Shown here piece after piece: positions 1 through 9,000 of a DNA stretch of 64,000 nucleotides. The stretch comes from Deltaproteobacteria bacterium. GTDB lineage: Bacteria; Acidobacteriota; Thermoanaerobaculia; Multivoradales; JAHZIX01. The position numbers and the translations under genes are program-made. The notes beneath the pieces were generated by a model that was not told where the DNA came from, ran no database searches, and saw only the letters and a list, made by a program, of their open reading frames with translations. Position 1 is the first letter of the stretch. The number at the start of each line of letters is the position of its first letter. Location of the stretch: positions 248,001-312,000 of the forward strand of contig JAHZIX010000049.1 of the NCBI GenBank assembly GCA_022601195.1. Direction: 5' to 3'.

Positions 1-1754
1 ATCGCAAGTTGCGCTTCGCTGCCCGCCACACCATGCGGGTCGCTCAACGCCTCTACGAGGGCATCGAGCTCAGCGGCGAACGGGAAGGTCTGATCACCTA
101 CATGCGGACGGACTCAGTCACCTTGTCTAACAAAGCTCTCGGTGACGCAGCGACGATGATTCGAGAACGCTATGGGGACGCCTTCACCGGTGGACCTCGG
201 GTCTACACCACCAAAGCCAAGGGCGCCCAAGAGGCCCATGAGGCGATTCGGCCCACGGAGATCTCCCGCACTCCGGAGCAGGTGAGTCGCTTCCTGTCCA
301 GCGATGAGCTAAAGCTCTACGAATTGATTTGGAAGCGAACAGTTGCCAGCCAGATGTCCGATGCCCGGCTTCTCCGGACCTCGGTGGAGATCACCGCGCC
401 AGCAGGCCCTGGAGGCAAAGGGAAGGGAACCTTCTCGGCCACCGGCACCACCATCCAATTCCCCGGTTTCTTGCGGGCCTACGTCGAGGGATCCGATGAC
501 CCTAGTGCCGATTTGGCGGATCGGGAAGTGATTCTGCCGGCCCTCAGCCAGGGTGCTGACTGCAATCCCACCCAGGTGGATCCAAAGGGTCACGAAACGT
601 CTCCTCCGGCCCGGTACACGGAAGCGAGTCTGGTCAAGAAGCTCGAGGCCGAGGGTATCGGTCGACCTTCGACCTACGCTTCCATCATTGACACCATCCA
701 AAACCGTGGCTACGTCTTCAAACAGGGCAATGCCCTGGTTCCCACCTTTACGGCCTACGCCGTCACCAAGCTTCTGGAGGCTCATTTCGGCGACTACGTG
801 AATACCGATTTCACGGCTCGCATGGAGCAACAACTGGACGATATCGCCGAAGGTAGCCTGGATTGGAAGACTCACCTGCACCAGTTTTATTTCGGTGAAG
901 GTGAGGAACGAGAAGGTCTTCAAGGGCAGATCGACAGTCAGCAGGAGAAGATCGAATACCCCAGCATCCACATTGGCGACCACCCCAAATCAGGGCGGCC
1001 GATCATCGTCAAAGTCGGGCGATTCGGCCCCTACCTCCAATTGGAAACGGAGGAGGGGGAGCGCCTGGCGGCATCCCTGGCCGAAGACATCGCTCCCGCG
1101 GATCTGGATCTCGATGAGGCGATCAAGCTATTGGATCAGGCCAAGGAGGGCGCCCGGAGAGTGGGAACGGACCCCGCTACCGAGCTTCCCGTACTCTTGG
1201 CTCGGGGCCGCTTCGGGCCCTACGTGCAATTGGGCGAGTCGCCAGAAAAGGGGACCAAGGCACCGAAGCCGAAGCGCGCATCCCTCCCCAAGGGAGTGAG
1301 CGAAGAAGAGGTCAACCTGGAGTCGGCTCTGCTCTGGCTGTCCCTACCCCGCACCCTCGGAGTTCACCCTGAGAACAAAGAGGAGGTGGTCGCCGCCTCA
1401 GGCCGCTTCGGCCCCTTCATCAAATGCGGCAAAGACACTCGCTCTCTCAAGAAGGAAGACGACGTCTACACCGTGGGCCTAGATCGCGCCCTGGAACTGC
1501 TGGCCCAGCCCAAAGCCGCCCGTGGTCGCGCTGCCCGTACCGTCCTGAAGGAATTCCCCGCCGTTGGCAAGAGCCCCGCCATCGAGCTCCTCGATGGCCG
1601 CTATGGACCCTACATCACCAATGGTGAGCTCAATGCTTCCCTGCCCAAAGGAACCGACCCGGAAACCTTCACTACCGAAGCCGCTGCAGCCCTTCTCGCC
1701 GACCGAGGCAAAGCCCCCAAGAGACGTAAATCGACGGCTCGAAAGAAGAAGTAG
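1..1754 (+). CDS. topA: DNA topoisomerase I, 3' part of gene
   Basis: Type IA topoisomerase that relaxes negative supercoils by a transient 5'-phosphotyrosine break. The reading frame is open from the first base, so the N-terminal Toprim part lies outside the window; the TTG at 9 is an internal Leu, not a start. The active-site Tyr is seen in LITYMRTDS, about 30 residues in, followed by the rest of the catalytic core (GRPSTYASIIDTIQNRGYV near residue 225). The C-terminal third holds four topo I repeats with the GRFGPY signature (GRFGPYLQL, GRFGPYVQL, GRFGPFIKC, GRYGPYITN) and a basic Lys/Arg tail. The GxFGPY repeats without Cys4 zinc fingers are common outside Enterobacteria. Identification is secure; only the 5' truncation limits it. 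Confidence 0.97.
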   Translation, partial: RKLRFAARHTMRVAQRLYEGIELSGEREGLITYMRTDSVTLSNKALGDAATMIRERYGDAFTGGPRVYTTKAKGAQEAHEAIRPTEISRTPEQVSRFLSSDELKLYELIWKRTVASQMSDARLLRTSVEITAPAGPGGKGKGTFSATGTTIQFPGFLRAYVEGSDDPSADLADREVILPALSQGADCNPTQVDPKGHETSPPARYTEASLVKKLEAEGIGRPSTYASIIDTIQNRGYVFKQGNALVPTFTAYAVTKLLEAHFGDYVNTDFTARMEQQLDDIAEGSLDWKTHLHQFYFGEGEEREGLQGQIDSQQEKIEYPSIHIGDHPKSGRPIIVKVGRFGPYLQLETEEGERLAASLAEDIAPADLDLDEAIKLLDQAKEGARRVGTDPATELPVLLARGRFGPYVQLGESPEKGTKAPKPKRASLPKGVSEEEVNLESALLWLSLPRTLGVHPENKEEVVAASGRFGPFIKCGKDTRSLKKEDDVYTVGLDRALELLAQPKAARGRAARTVLKEFPAVGKSPAIELLDGRYGPYITNGELNASLPKGTDPETFTTEAAAALLADRGKAPKRRKSTARKKK

Positions 1755-2110
1755 CCGCGCCCCCAGCCCGGTACCCGGAAACGGCACCGAGCCTTCTCAG
1801 CGATGGCCTCACCGCCCGGGTGACTCTCGAGAAAACTGGACCAGGGCGCCCCGACGGAGGAGGCCCCAAAATGCCTTCTGGCGTTGGATGGTTAGCCCCT
1901 CGAACTAGGCCCCACTCCTTTCACCTTTCCTGGACCACGGCTCTCTCCCTAGAAACCCGCGGCACCCATCGCACTGGAAACTTGGGGTTCACTCTAGGAA
2001 CTCGTTATAGCGAAGAAGGTCCGCTTCCGCTCTTCTAGGACCGGAAGCCCAGGAACCTGGACCGATTGCTGTTACCATTTGCTCTTCACTCTTCTGGGGG
2101 ATCGAAGACG
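1755..2110. other. intergenic region, no gene seen
   Basis: A 356-bp gap between topA and the M14 peptidase. Short open frames here have no recognisable family and no clear ribosome binding site, and no convincing hairpin with a T tract follows topA. It presumably holds the promoter of the peptidase gene, but I cannot point to clear -35/-10 boxes. A GGGGG run about 10 bases before the ATG at 2111 can act as a Shine-Dalgarno site. Confidence 0.5.
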
Positions 2111-4732
2111 ATGTTGGGACGACTGCTCTCTTTCGGGCTCGTACTGGGACTGCTGGCGACTCTGCCTTTGAATAGGGTCGAGGCGGTTGAGTTGCGGGAC
2201 TACCTTCCCGCAGAAACTTCCTACGATGAAGGGATCCCGAAGCCTGCTTCCGTACTGGGCTTCGAGGTCGGTGAGTGGCACGCTCGCCACGATCAGCTGG
2301 TGCGTTACATGGAAGCCTTGGCCGGATCCTCGAATCGGGTCGCCTTGAGCATCCAAGGGAGGACCCACGAAGGGCGGCTACAAGCGTTGCTGACCATCAC
2401 CTCCCCCGCCAATCACCAGCGCCTGGACGAGATCCGCCGTCGCCACGTGGAACGAGTCGACGAGGAAGACGGACCGGTGGTGGTGTGGCTGGGCTATAGC
2501 ATTCACGGCGATGAGGCCAGCGGCTCCAACGCTTCCATGCTCATGGCCTACCACCTAGCTGCCGGACAAGGGCCGGCCATGGATCGGCTACTGGATCGGT
2601 CCATCATTCTCATCGACCCGAGCCTCAACCCGGATGGGATGGGTCGTTTCGCCCAATGGGCCAATGGGCATCGCGGCAAGCAACCCGCGGCCGCAACCCT
2701 TCATCGAGAACATCAACAAGTATGGCCGGGAGGACGCACCAACCATTACTGGTTCGACTTGAATCGGGACTGGCTGCTGCAACAACATCCCGAGTCTCAA
2801 GCCCGTCTACGTACCCTGCGAGCCTGGCGGCCTCACCTCTTGGGCGACTATCACGAGATGGGTTCGGATCGCACCTACTTCTTCCAGCCCGGGGTGCCTC
2901 AGCGGGTCAACCCTCTTTCGCCACCTGCCAATCTCGAGCTCACCCGGCGTATCGCCACCTACCATGCAGCTGCCCTGAACCAAGACAAGGCCCTCTACTT
3001 CAGTGAGGAGAGCTTTGACGACTTCTACCCGGGGAAAGGCTCTACCTACCCGGACCTCACCGGCGGCATCGGCGTGCTGTTCGAGCAGGGCAGCGCCCGC
3101 GGCCACCGTCACGAGACCCCTTATGGTGTTCGAAACTTCTCGGAGGGGGTCAAGAACCACTTCCTCACTTCTCTTTCCATGGTGAAGGCAGCGGATGAGT
3201 TGAGAGACGACCTGCGGGCCTACCAAAAGCAATTCTTCGAGAGCGCCCGTACCGAAGGACGCAACGACCCCCAGGGAGGTTGGGTGTTCGAGACCTCCGG
3301 TGACCCGGCCCGGGGCTATCACCTACGCGAGATACTCGCCCGCCATGGTCTCCAGGTTCATGCCCTCAGCCGCGATCTCGAAGTCGCAGATGAAGCTTTT
3401 GAGGCCGCTTCGGCTTTTGTCGTTCCAGCGGACCAAGAGGGGTACCGCTTGGCGAAATCTCTATTCGAAATCCGCAAAGAGTTCGCTGACTCTACCTTCT
3501 ACGATGTGTCGACTTGGAATCTCCCCCTGGCCTTTGGTGCTCGCTGGGCAGCCCTACCCCGGAAGACCTTGGCGACCCTCTCTCTAGGCGAACCGCTGGC
3601 TCCTCCCAAATCAGCCCCGGGAGCTTTCTCCAGCGCCAATGCAGACTCCGCCTATGCTTTCCTGATCGAAGGCTCTAACTACTATGTTCACCGCACCGCT
3701 TACCGCCTGCTCGCCAACGGCTTCCGCCCCATGGTGTCAACTCGTCCCTTCGAGGCGGAGGTCGAAGACGGAGTTCAAGCTTTCAACTACGGTACTCTGG
3801 TGGTTCCTGCCCCACCCGCCAACGAAGCCGGTGGCCTCGTGGCCTTGCTACGCACCAGCGCCGCCAAGGATTCCCTGGCCATCCATCAGGTGTCTACCGG
3901 CCTGACTCCGTCGGGAATCGATCTGGGCAGCCCCAACCTAAAGCCCCTGCGTCAGCCAAAGCCATTTCTCCTGGTTGGCTCTGGCATCTCCCCCTATGAA
4001 GCGGGAGAGGTCTGGCATTTGTTGGACTACCGATTCGGTGTCGAGCTACCCCTGGTGGAAAAAACAAAGCTGGAGACTCTGGATCTGAATGCCTTCAGCC
4101 ACCTCCTCATGGTCAATGGTGACTACAAGGATTTGACCGAAAAGACAGTGCAAAAGCTCTCCGCCTGGATCGAGCGGGGTGGCATTGTCATCGCCAGCAA
4201 ACGAGCCGCCCAATGGGCCGAGAAAAACCTTCAGCCTCCGCAAGAAGAGCCCTCGGAAACCGGCTCCTCTGAATCGGCCACGATGACAACGGCGGACCCC
4301 AAAGAACCTCCGGCTCCCCGAACGCCCTATGCGGAGTTCGAGGTTCAACGCCAAGCGCAGCGCATCTCCGGTGCCGCCTTCGAGGTAGAGCTAGACCTCA
4401 GCCACCCCCTAGCGTTCGGCTATCAGCAAACTCACCTACCGGTTTTCCGTAACAGCAACAAAGTGCTAACAGCGAGCTCCAATCCCTTTGAAAACCTCTT
4501 TTTCTACAGTTCCTCTCCCTTGCTCGCCGGTTTTTCTTCGCCGGAGAACCTAGAAAAAATCGCCGGAACTCCCAGCGCCGTGGTCCATCGGCAAGGGAAG
4601 GGAGCGGTAATTCTCTTCGCCGACAATCCCAACTTCCGTGGTTATTGGTTCGGCACCAACAAGCTCTATTTGAACGCTGTTTTCTATGGCCATGCGATTC
4701 AGGAGACGCCTGCTCGAGAAAAATGGAATTGA
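2111..4732 (+). CDS. secreted M14-family zinc carboxypeptidase-like protein
   Basis: Predicted exported metallopeptidase of the M14 fold, about 873 residues. I prefer the ATG at 2111 over the upstream TTG (2066) because it opens directly into a signal peptide (MLGRLLSFGLVLGLLATLPL, cleavage near VEA) and follows a GGGGG sequence. The zinc site is visible: His132-x-x-Glu135 in SIHGDEASGS, third ligand His248 in GDYHEMGS, and the general-base Glu325 in VLFEQGSARG. The peptidase domain covers roughly residues 50-370; the long C-terminal half resembles a glutamine-amidotransferase-like fold, as in large M14 proteins of Acidobacteriota and Bacteroidota. Substrate is unknown; a periplasmic or extracellular role in protein degradation is inferred. 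The gap to the next gene is short (62 bp), so both may be co-transcribed. Confidence 0.88.
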   Translation: MLGRLLSFGLVLGLLATLPLNRVEAVELRDYLPAETSYDEGIPKPASVLGFEVGEWHARHDQLVRYMEALAGSSNRVALSIQGRTHEGRLQALLTITSPANHQRLDEIRRRHVERVDEEDGPVVVWLGYSIHGDEASGSNASMLMAYHLAAGQGPAMDRLLDRSIILIDPSLNPDGMGRFAQWANGHRGKQPAAATLHREHQQVWPGGRTNHYWFDLNRDWLLQQHPESQARLRTLRAWRPHLLGDYHEMGSDRTYFFQPGVPQRVNPLSPPANLELTRRIATYHAAALNQDKALYFSEESFDDFYPGKGSTYPDLTGGIGVLFEQGSARGHRHETPYGVRNFSEGVKNHFLTSLSMVKAADELRDDLRAYQKQFFESARTEGRNDPQGGWVFETSGDPARGYHLREILARHGLQVHALSRDLEVADEAFEAASAFVVPADQEGYRLAKSLFEIRKEFADSTFYDVSTWNLPLAFGARWAALPRKTLATLSLGEPLAPPKSAPGAFSSANADSAYAFLIEGSNYYVHRTAYRLLANGFRPMVSTRPFEAEVEDGVQAFNYGTLVVPAPPANEAGGLVALLRTSAAKDSLAIHQVSTGLTPSGIDLGSPNLKPLRQPKPFLLVGSGISPYEAGEVWHLLDYRFGVELPLVEKTKLETLDLNAFSHLLMVNGDYKDLTEKTVQKLSAWIERGGIVIASKRAAQWAEKNLQPPQEEPSETGSSESATMTTADPKEPPAPRTPYAEFEVQRQAQRISGAAFEVELDLSHPLAFGYQQTHLPVFRNSNKVLTASSNPFENLFFYSSSPLLAGFSSPENLEKIAGTPSAVVHRQGKGAVILFADNPNFRGYWFGTNKLYLNAVFYGHAIQETPAREKWN

Positions 4733-4794
4733 CCCGCCGTGAAAAACCCCAGCAGACATGGGATACTTCTATCCATAATCTGAATAGGAATCCG

Positions 4795-7665
4795 ATGGGG
4801 ATAAAAGTGACCGGAAATCTCGCCCGTTTCTCGTGGCTCCTAGTAGGGGTGTGGCTCTTGGCCTCGCCTGGCCACAGCCAAAGCCTCGACCGCATGGACT
4901 TCCTCGGCAGCGCTACCCTGCCTACGGCCATGGACTTCGATGACACTCGAGTCGGAGGTCTTTCTGGCATCGTCTACTACCCATCCGCAAACCTCTACTT
5001 CGCCATTAGCGACGACCGCAGCGAGCGGGCACCAGCTCGTTTCTACTCCTTGCGGATCGGTCTAGAGGATGGAAGGCTTGCTCCCGGGGGCGTATCCATC
5101 ACCGGTGTCACCCGTCTCCAGGATGAGGGCGACAGACTGTTTCGCCCCCTGACCATCGATGCGGAAGGCATCGCTTTGGCTCCCTCAGGTTCTCTCTTTA
5201 TTTCCTCGGAAGGCTTCGCCCGGGAGCAGGAACCTCCCTTTGTGCGAGAGTTTTCCTCCAATGGAACCTCCCTGGGCCGCCTACCGATTCCCCGGCGATT
5301 TCGACCGACCCGGGGTGAAAACTCGGGTATCTACCACAACCTGGGATTCGAGAGTCTGGCCCTCACTCCGGACGGGGCTTTTCTCTTTACCGCTACCGAG
5401 AATGGTCTGATCCAAGACGGCCCCAAAGCCGACCTCTCCGTGGCGAGCCCGAGCCGAATTCTCAGATTCGACTTGGCGCGGCGGAAGTTGGTCAATGAGT
5501 ATCTCTATTGGGTCGAACCGGTAAACGCAGAATCGGTCCCCCCAGGAGGACTCCAGACCCGAGGTCTGGTCGAGCTCATCGCAATCTCTTCAAACCGACT
5601 CCTCGCCCTGGAAAGGGCTTATTCCGCAGGTGTCGGTCACACCGTAGCTCTCTACAATGTGGCCCTGGATGACGCCGACGACATTAGCGAGCGGTTTCAA
5701 GTAGACCCCCTCAGCATCCGCCCGGTGCGCAAAGAACTTCTCTTCGATTTCGCTGATCTGAACATTCCCTTGGACAACATCGAGGGAATGACCTTCGGCC
5801 CAGATCTACCCGATGGCCGTAAGACCCTGCTCTTCATCAGCGACGACAACTTCAGCGACGAGCAGAAGAATCTCTTCTTGGCTTTCGCTGTCTCTTCCGG
5901 CTCGACGAGCCTTCCGGAGCTTCACGGTAGCGGGCACAGCACAGCGATGGAGGATTCTCTGCTCCTCGACATCCGCGGCATCGTTACCGCCGTCGAGAAC
6001 AGGGAACCGGGAGGGTTTTGGATCCAGGGACCCGAGTCTTCCAATAGCGAGAGAAGCCCGAACGGGATCTTCGTGTCGCCCCAAGGCCTCGAGGTAGACC
6101 TCAAAATCGGCGACCAGGTTCGGGTTGGTGGCAGAATTCAGGAAAGAGGCTCGGAGGGCCGCCTGAGTACAACCATCTTGGACGCGTCTCGCATCGATAC
6201 CCTTACGCGAGGCAACGTTCTGCCCCCGGCAGCCGTTATCGGAGTCGGAGGGCGAGCCATTCCTTCAGGCATCGTCGACGACGACGGAATGACTCGCTAC
6301 GAGCCCCAGGAGGATCCCCTCGACTTCTTCGAGAGCCTGGAAGGAATGCGGGTCGAAGTTCGCGAAGCGGTCGTAGTGGGCCCCACCGACTCCTACGGTA
6401 CTTTCACCGTAGTCAGTGGCGCTGGCCCAGGAGCATCGACTCGAACCCCTCGGGGCGGGTTGCTTCTGGAGGCAAAGGATGTCAACCCGGAACGACTCAT
6501 GGTGGATAGTCGCCTGCTGGGAGAAGCTCCTTCTCTTCACGTGGGAGACCGGTTCTCGGCTCCCTTGACGGGAGTGGTCAGCTATGAGTACGGCACCTAC
6601 CGGATCCTCCCCACGGGCCCCTTACCCCCGATCGTTCGCAGCTCTCCGAGCCCGGATAGGACTACCTTGAAAGCGGACGAAAACCACCTCACTGCGGCAA
6701 CCTTCAACGTCCTGAACCTCGACGCCCAAGACGATGCTAGCGTGTTCGAGGAGCTTGCTCGCACCATCGTCGAGGATCTAGCAAGCCCTGATCTGCTGGG
6801 GCTCCAGGAGATCCAGGACGACTCCGGTCCCGCTGACGATGGCGTCGTCACCGCTAACGAGACCTTGACCCGTCTGCTCAACGCCATAGCGGCAGCCGGA
6901 GGACCGACCTATCTCTATCGACAGATCGATCCGGAGAACGGCGCGGAAGGCGGACAGCCGGGAAGCAATATCCGCGTCGCTCTACTCTTCAACCCAGCCC
7001 GAATCGCCTTCTTTGACCGAGGCGAGGCAACAGCTCAAGACCCAGCGGAGATCGTGGTTCAAGACGGCTACCCACAGCTCTCCTTGAGCCCCGGTCGCCT
7101 CGCCCCAAAGGCCCCGGCTTTCGTCGGGGATAGCACCCTCGGGTTTGCCCCCAGCCGCAAGCCTCTCGCCGCAGAGCTTGCCTTCCAAGGGCACCGAATA
7201 TTCGTGGTGGTTGCCCATCTAAAATCAAAAGGAGGGGACGATGCTGTTTTTGGGTCCCGTCAACCTCCAGTGGCCCGGACAGAGCCACAACGCTTGCAAC
7301 AGGCTCGCCTCATCCAAAGCTTTACCGACAAAATTCTTGCCGCCGAACCAGCCGCCAACGTGATCGTGTTGGGAGACATGAACGAGCACGAGTTCCGCCC
7401 ACCCCTGGCGCAGCTGACCACGGTGGGAGAATCGCAGATGTCCCTGACCAACCTGATGGAATGGGTTCCCATCACGGACCGATACAGCTTTAACTACCAG
7501 GGAAACTCGCAGCTTCTGGATCACATCCTGATCAGCCCCAACCTGGTGGTCAACGCCGCTCCGGAGATCGATATAGTCCATGTCAATGCAGACGTCTCCG
7601 CTAGCTCGAGCTCCAGTGATCACGATCCGGTAGTTGTGCGACTGGAGCTCCCCCCAACGAATTGA
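4795..7665 (+). CDS. exported phytase-like esterase / ExeM-like nuclease fusion
   Basis: Large exported protein (956 residues from ATG 4795; an in-frame TTG further upstream overlaps the previous gene and is less likely). AGGAA lies just before the ATG and the start opens a signal peptide ending near SPGHSQ. Residues about 30-375 match the phytase-like esterase beta-propeller (GGLSGIVYYP, AISDDRSE, NSGIYHNLGFESLA, DNIEGMTFGP). A middle OB-fold-like segment (IRGIVTAVENREPGGFWIQ) is typical of ExeM/YhcR-type nucleases. The C-terminal 290 residues are an endonuclease/exonuclease/phosphatase domain with Glu672 in LLGLQEIQD, AHLKSKG, Asp861 in VLGDMNEHE and His943 in SDHDPVV. Probable job: extracellular DNA or phosphoester breakdown for phosphate supply. 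Domain calls are firm; the substrate is inference. Confidence 0.85.
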   Translation: MGIKVTGNLARFSWLLVGVWLLASPGHSQSLDRMDFLGSATLPTAMDFDDTRVGGLSGIVYYPSANLYFAISDDRSERAPARFYSLRIGLEDGRLAPGGVSITGVTRLQDEGDRLFRPLTIDAEGIALAPSGSLFISSEGFAREQEPPFVREFSSNGTSLGRLPIPRRFRPTRGENSGIYHNLGFESLALTPDGAFLFTATENGLIQDGPKADLSVASPSRILRFDLARRKLVNEYLYWVEPVNAESVPPGGLQTRGLVELIAISSNRLLALERAYSAGVGHTVALYNVALDDADDISERFQVDPLSIRPVRKELLFDFADLNIPLDNIEGMTFGPDLPDGRKTLLFISDDNFSDEQKNLFLAFAVSSGSTSLPELHGSGHSTAMEDSLLLDIRGIVTAVENREPGGFWIQGPESSNSERSPNGIFVSPQGLEVDLKIGDQVRVGGRIQERGSEGRLSTTILDASRIDTLTRGNVLPPAAVIGVGGRAIPSGIVDDDGMTRYEPQEDPLDFFESLEGMRVEVREAVVVGPTDSYGTFTVVSGAGPGASTRTPRGGLLLEAKDVNPERLMVDSRLLGEAPSLHVGDRFSAPLTGVVSYEYGTYRILPTGPLPPIVRSSPSPDRTTLKADENHLTAATFNVLNLDAQDDASVFEELARTIVEDLASPDLLGLQEIQDDSGPADDGVVTANETLTRLLNAIAAAGGPTYLYRQIDPENGAEGGQPGSNIRVALLFNPARIAFFDRGEATAQDPAEIVVQDGYPQLSLSPGRLAPKAPAFVGDSTLGFAPSRKPLAAELAFQGHRIFVVVAHLKSKGGDDAVFGSRQPPVARTEPQRLQQARLIQSFTDKILAAEPAANVIVLGDMNEHEFRPPLAQLTTVGESQMSLTNLMEWVPITDRYSFNYQGNSQLLDHILISPNLVVNAAPEIDIVHVNADVSASSSSSDHDPVVVRLELPPTN

Positions 7666-7701
7666 GGGCCGGGTTTCCAAGACCGGGACGGATGGTCAAA
7701 A

Positions 7702-8598
7702 GTGAATAGAAGCGAGCTTCTTCAGCGCATCCGAGATGGCCTCAGCAGCGAGCTTTTTCAGGTAGCTGGCACTCCCATCACCGGCGCGACGCTGCTGCTG
7801 TTCCTGGTCATCGTTCTGAGCACTCTCTGGCTCGCCAGCTTTCTGCAACGGGCCGTCGAACGGCTTCTCTCCCGTCGAGACAGCCTGGACGCCGGCACCG
7901 TGGGAGTGCTCAGTAGGCTGCTGCGCTACCTGGTTCTCATCCTCGGCCTCAGCATCGGCCTCCATACGGTGGGCATCAACCTGAGCGCTCTGTTCGCTGC
8001 TGGTGCCCTCTTCGCCGTCGCCCTGGGTTTCGCCATGCAGAACGTCGTAGCGAACTTTGTCTCCGGCATCATCCTGCTCGGCGAACGGGTCATCAAGCCA
8101 GGCGACTTACTCGAAGTGGACGGCAACATGGTGCGAGTCACGGATATGCGAATCCGAGCGACAGTGGTGCGCACCTTGGACGATGAGAATCTGGTCATCC
8201 CCAACTCCCAATTAGTCCAGTCGACGGTCAAGAATTTCACTCTCCGGGACCGCCTCTACCGACTCCGGGTCTCGGTCGGTGTGGCCTACGAGTCGGATCT
8301 GAACCTCGTCAAGGCCACTCTGGATAGTGCCTGCCGGAGCCTCTCCTGGCGTACCCAAACGAAGGATCCAGTGATCTTGCTGAGGGATTTTGCAAATTCT
8401 TCGGTCATTTTCGAAGCCTCCGTCTGGGTGGACGACCCTTGGCTGAGCCGGTCTGGACGGTCGGACCTCCGAGAAGCCATTTGGTGGGCCTTCAAGGAGG
8501 CAGGAATCACCATTGCTTTCCCCCAGTTGGACGTCCACCTAGACGGCAGCCTCTCTCCCTTCCCCGAAGCGGAGATCAGCTCTAAGATTGAAACTTAG
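7702..8598 (+). CDS. MscS-family mechanosensitive ion channel
   Basis: Small-conductance mechanosensitive channel of the inner membrane, 298 residues, GTG start at 7702, 36 bp after the nuclease gene. Two N-terminal helices (about residues 28-50 and 66-90) precede the pore helix, which shows the Gly/Ala-rich pattern of MscS TM3 (ALFAAGALFAVALGFAMQ then NVVANFVSG). The beta domain follows (GDLLEVDGNMVRV, TLDDENLVIPNSQLV) and then the C-terminal alpha/beta domain. Length is close to E. coli MscS (286). It would release solutes on hypo-osmotic shock. Family assignment is firm. Confidence 0.93.
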   Translation: MNRSELLQRIRDGLSSELFQVAGTPITGATLLLFLVIVLSTLWLASFLQRAVERLLSRRDSLDAGTVGVLSRLLRYLVLILGLSIGLHTVGINLSALFAAGALFAVALGFAMQNVVANFVSGIILLGERVIKPGDLLEVDGNMVRVTDMRIRATVVRTLDDENLVIPNSQLVQSTVKNFTLRDRLYRLRVSVGVAYESDLNLVKATLDSACRSLSWRTQTKDPVILLRDFANSSVIFEASVWVDDPWLSRSGRSDLREAIWWAFKEAGITIAFPQLDVHLDGSLSPFPEAEISSKIET

Positions 8599-9000
8599 CC
8601 ACCCCGGGTAAAGTCTCCGCCCGGCAACGGAGCACACCCTCGAGGGCCGCAGTGAGGGCCGCAGTGAGGACCACCGGGAGCCCCTTTTCCTCCTCTCCCT
8701 CGAAGGCTGGAAAGAGTGAAGTCATCGAAGAAAAACGTCCTCTCCTCTTCCCTTTCTTCGCCCAGGGGAAGGCCGTAGACGGTAGATCCAGCACCCTGGA
8801 AACGCAAAGAAGTCCGCAGGGACGCATCTTCTAAAATTCAGGTCACCCTATTTGACCTCCTACGAGGCGGTAGGACAAACTCCTACCCTCCCCTCATTCG
8901 ACTTGAATACGTTTGATTATTTCCTGAGATTCAACAGGACCTGGCTCGGCTGGAGGCAGAGGAGAAGCCTCGTCTCCAGCGCCGGTAGAGGAGATCAACT
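8599..9000. other. intergenic region before giant surface protein
   Basis: About 400 bp without a supported gene. It contains a direct duplication of a 12-bp unit (GGGCCGCAGTGA, 8644-8667) shortly after the mscS stop. An AT-richer stretch around 8895-8940 is the most likely promoter zone for the gene at 9001, and a good GAGGAG ribosome binding site sits about 8 bases before its ATG. No clear terminator was found. Confidence 0.45.
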
